From Desulfuromonadaceae bacterium GWC2_58_13 (GTDB taxonomy: Bacteria > Desulfobacterota > Desulfuromonadia > Desulfuromonadales > Trichloromonadaceae): a stretch of DNA of 13,961 nt. A program made the translations under genes and the position numbers. Positions 13,924 to 13,961 of this stretch are shown here, one piece after another. A model generated the notes under the pieces. The model had not been told where the DNA came from. It saw only the letters and a list, made by a program, of their open reading frames with translations, and did not search any database. The number at the start of each line of letters is the position of its first letter. Positions within the stretch are counted from its first letter, which is position 1. Location: the NCBI GenBank assembly GCA_001825565.1, contig MHXM01000150.1:6499-20459 (forward strand). Reading direction: 5' to 3'.

Positions 13924-13961
13924 ATGTCCCTGAAAAAACGCGATCTGACCTTTCTCGCTGT
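13924..13961 (+). CDS. N-terminus of a gene running off the window, product unknown
   Basis: Only 12 codons plus two bases are visible: MSLKKRDLTFLA and the first two bases of a Val codon. GAGG lies 5 nt before the ATG at 13924, a good ribosome binding site. A basic start followed by a hydrophobic run suggests an N-terminal signal anchor or signal peptide. I have a vague memory of similar LKKRDL-FL starts on small membrane-bound c-type cytochromes of Desulfuromonadia, but the visible part cannot show this. The frame stays open back to an ATG at 13753, which would add 57 Pro/Ala-rich residues. No binding site precedes that ATG, so I take 13924. Confidence 0.6.
   Translation, partial: MSLKKRDLTFLA

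Noticed and set aside
13364..13925. Minus-strand frames over the small membrane protein and following gap
   Set aside because: They are antisense to a well-started gene with clear membrane helices; translations are Arg/Gln-rich shadow-type.
1..13961. CRISPR array, tRNA, rRNA, insertion sequence or prophage remnants
   Set aside because: No regularly spaced repeats, RNA gene signatures, transposase or integrase motifs were found; gene content is colinear and housekeeping-like.

Overview
The window looks like a chromosomal segment of a Desulfuromonadia-type bacterium (Geobacter, Desulfuromonas or Pelobacter relatives). The basis is protein style: a split two-subunit transketolase, a cobalamin-dependent methionine synthase without the C-terminal reactivation domain, a histidine kinase with a c-type heme motif in its sensor domain, and a small Pro/Ala-rich protein beginning MVVGFNHN that I recall mainly from this group. 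Codon use looks even across the genes. I see no phage, transposon, CRISPR, tRNA or rRNA signal.

Layout. Nearly everything from 1 to 13223 is on the minus strand, so the reading order runs right to left. A near-consensus sigma-70 promoter (13264-13292) starts a long colinear run: murI (glutamate racemase), a GerMN-domain membrane protein, metH (methionine synthase), a conserved Desulfuromonadia hypothetical, the N- and C-terminal transketolase subunits, a pilin-like protein, a heme-containing sensor histidine kinase and an NtrC-type sigma-54 response regulator. Several junctions are very tight (0 bp between the GerMN gene and metH, 3 bp between transketolase and pilin, 14 bp overlap between kinase and regulator). 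Gaps of about 70 to 115 bp and a weak internal promoter suggest sub-operons.

A 488-bp gene-free region (2900-3387) follows. It carries a good -24/-12 (sigma-54) promoter facing the next gene and, upstream of that promoter, inverted and tandem repeats that could be enhancer sites. The next gene encodes a 917-residue exported mosaic protein (NHL beta-propeller, two Fn3-like domains, PEGA, five FG-GAP/VCBS-like repeats). After it comes the first 33 codons of another exported protein, cut by the window edge.

To the right of murI, divergently on the plus strand, are a 110-residue three-helix membrane protein with its own promoter and an overlapping palindrome, and then the first codons of another gene that runs off the window.

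The most interesting reading is that the left part is one signalling module. A membrane kinase with a single periplasmic CxxCH heme site would sense redox state or a ligand and phosphorylate the sigma-54 activator. The activator would then switch on the exported beta-propeller/VCBS protein and the secreted protein after it. The right part is housekeeping: cell-wall precursor, methionine and pentose-phosphate metabolism.

Four start codons differ from the longest-ORF choice because a better ribosome binding site lies inside: the response regulator (GTG at 4758), transketolase C subunit (GTG at 7741), transketolase N subunit (ATG at 8639) and the membrane protein (ATG at 13394). The kinase and murI appear to start with TTG.
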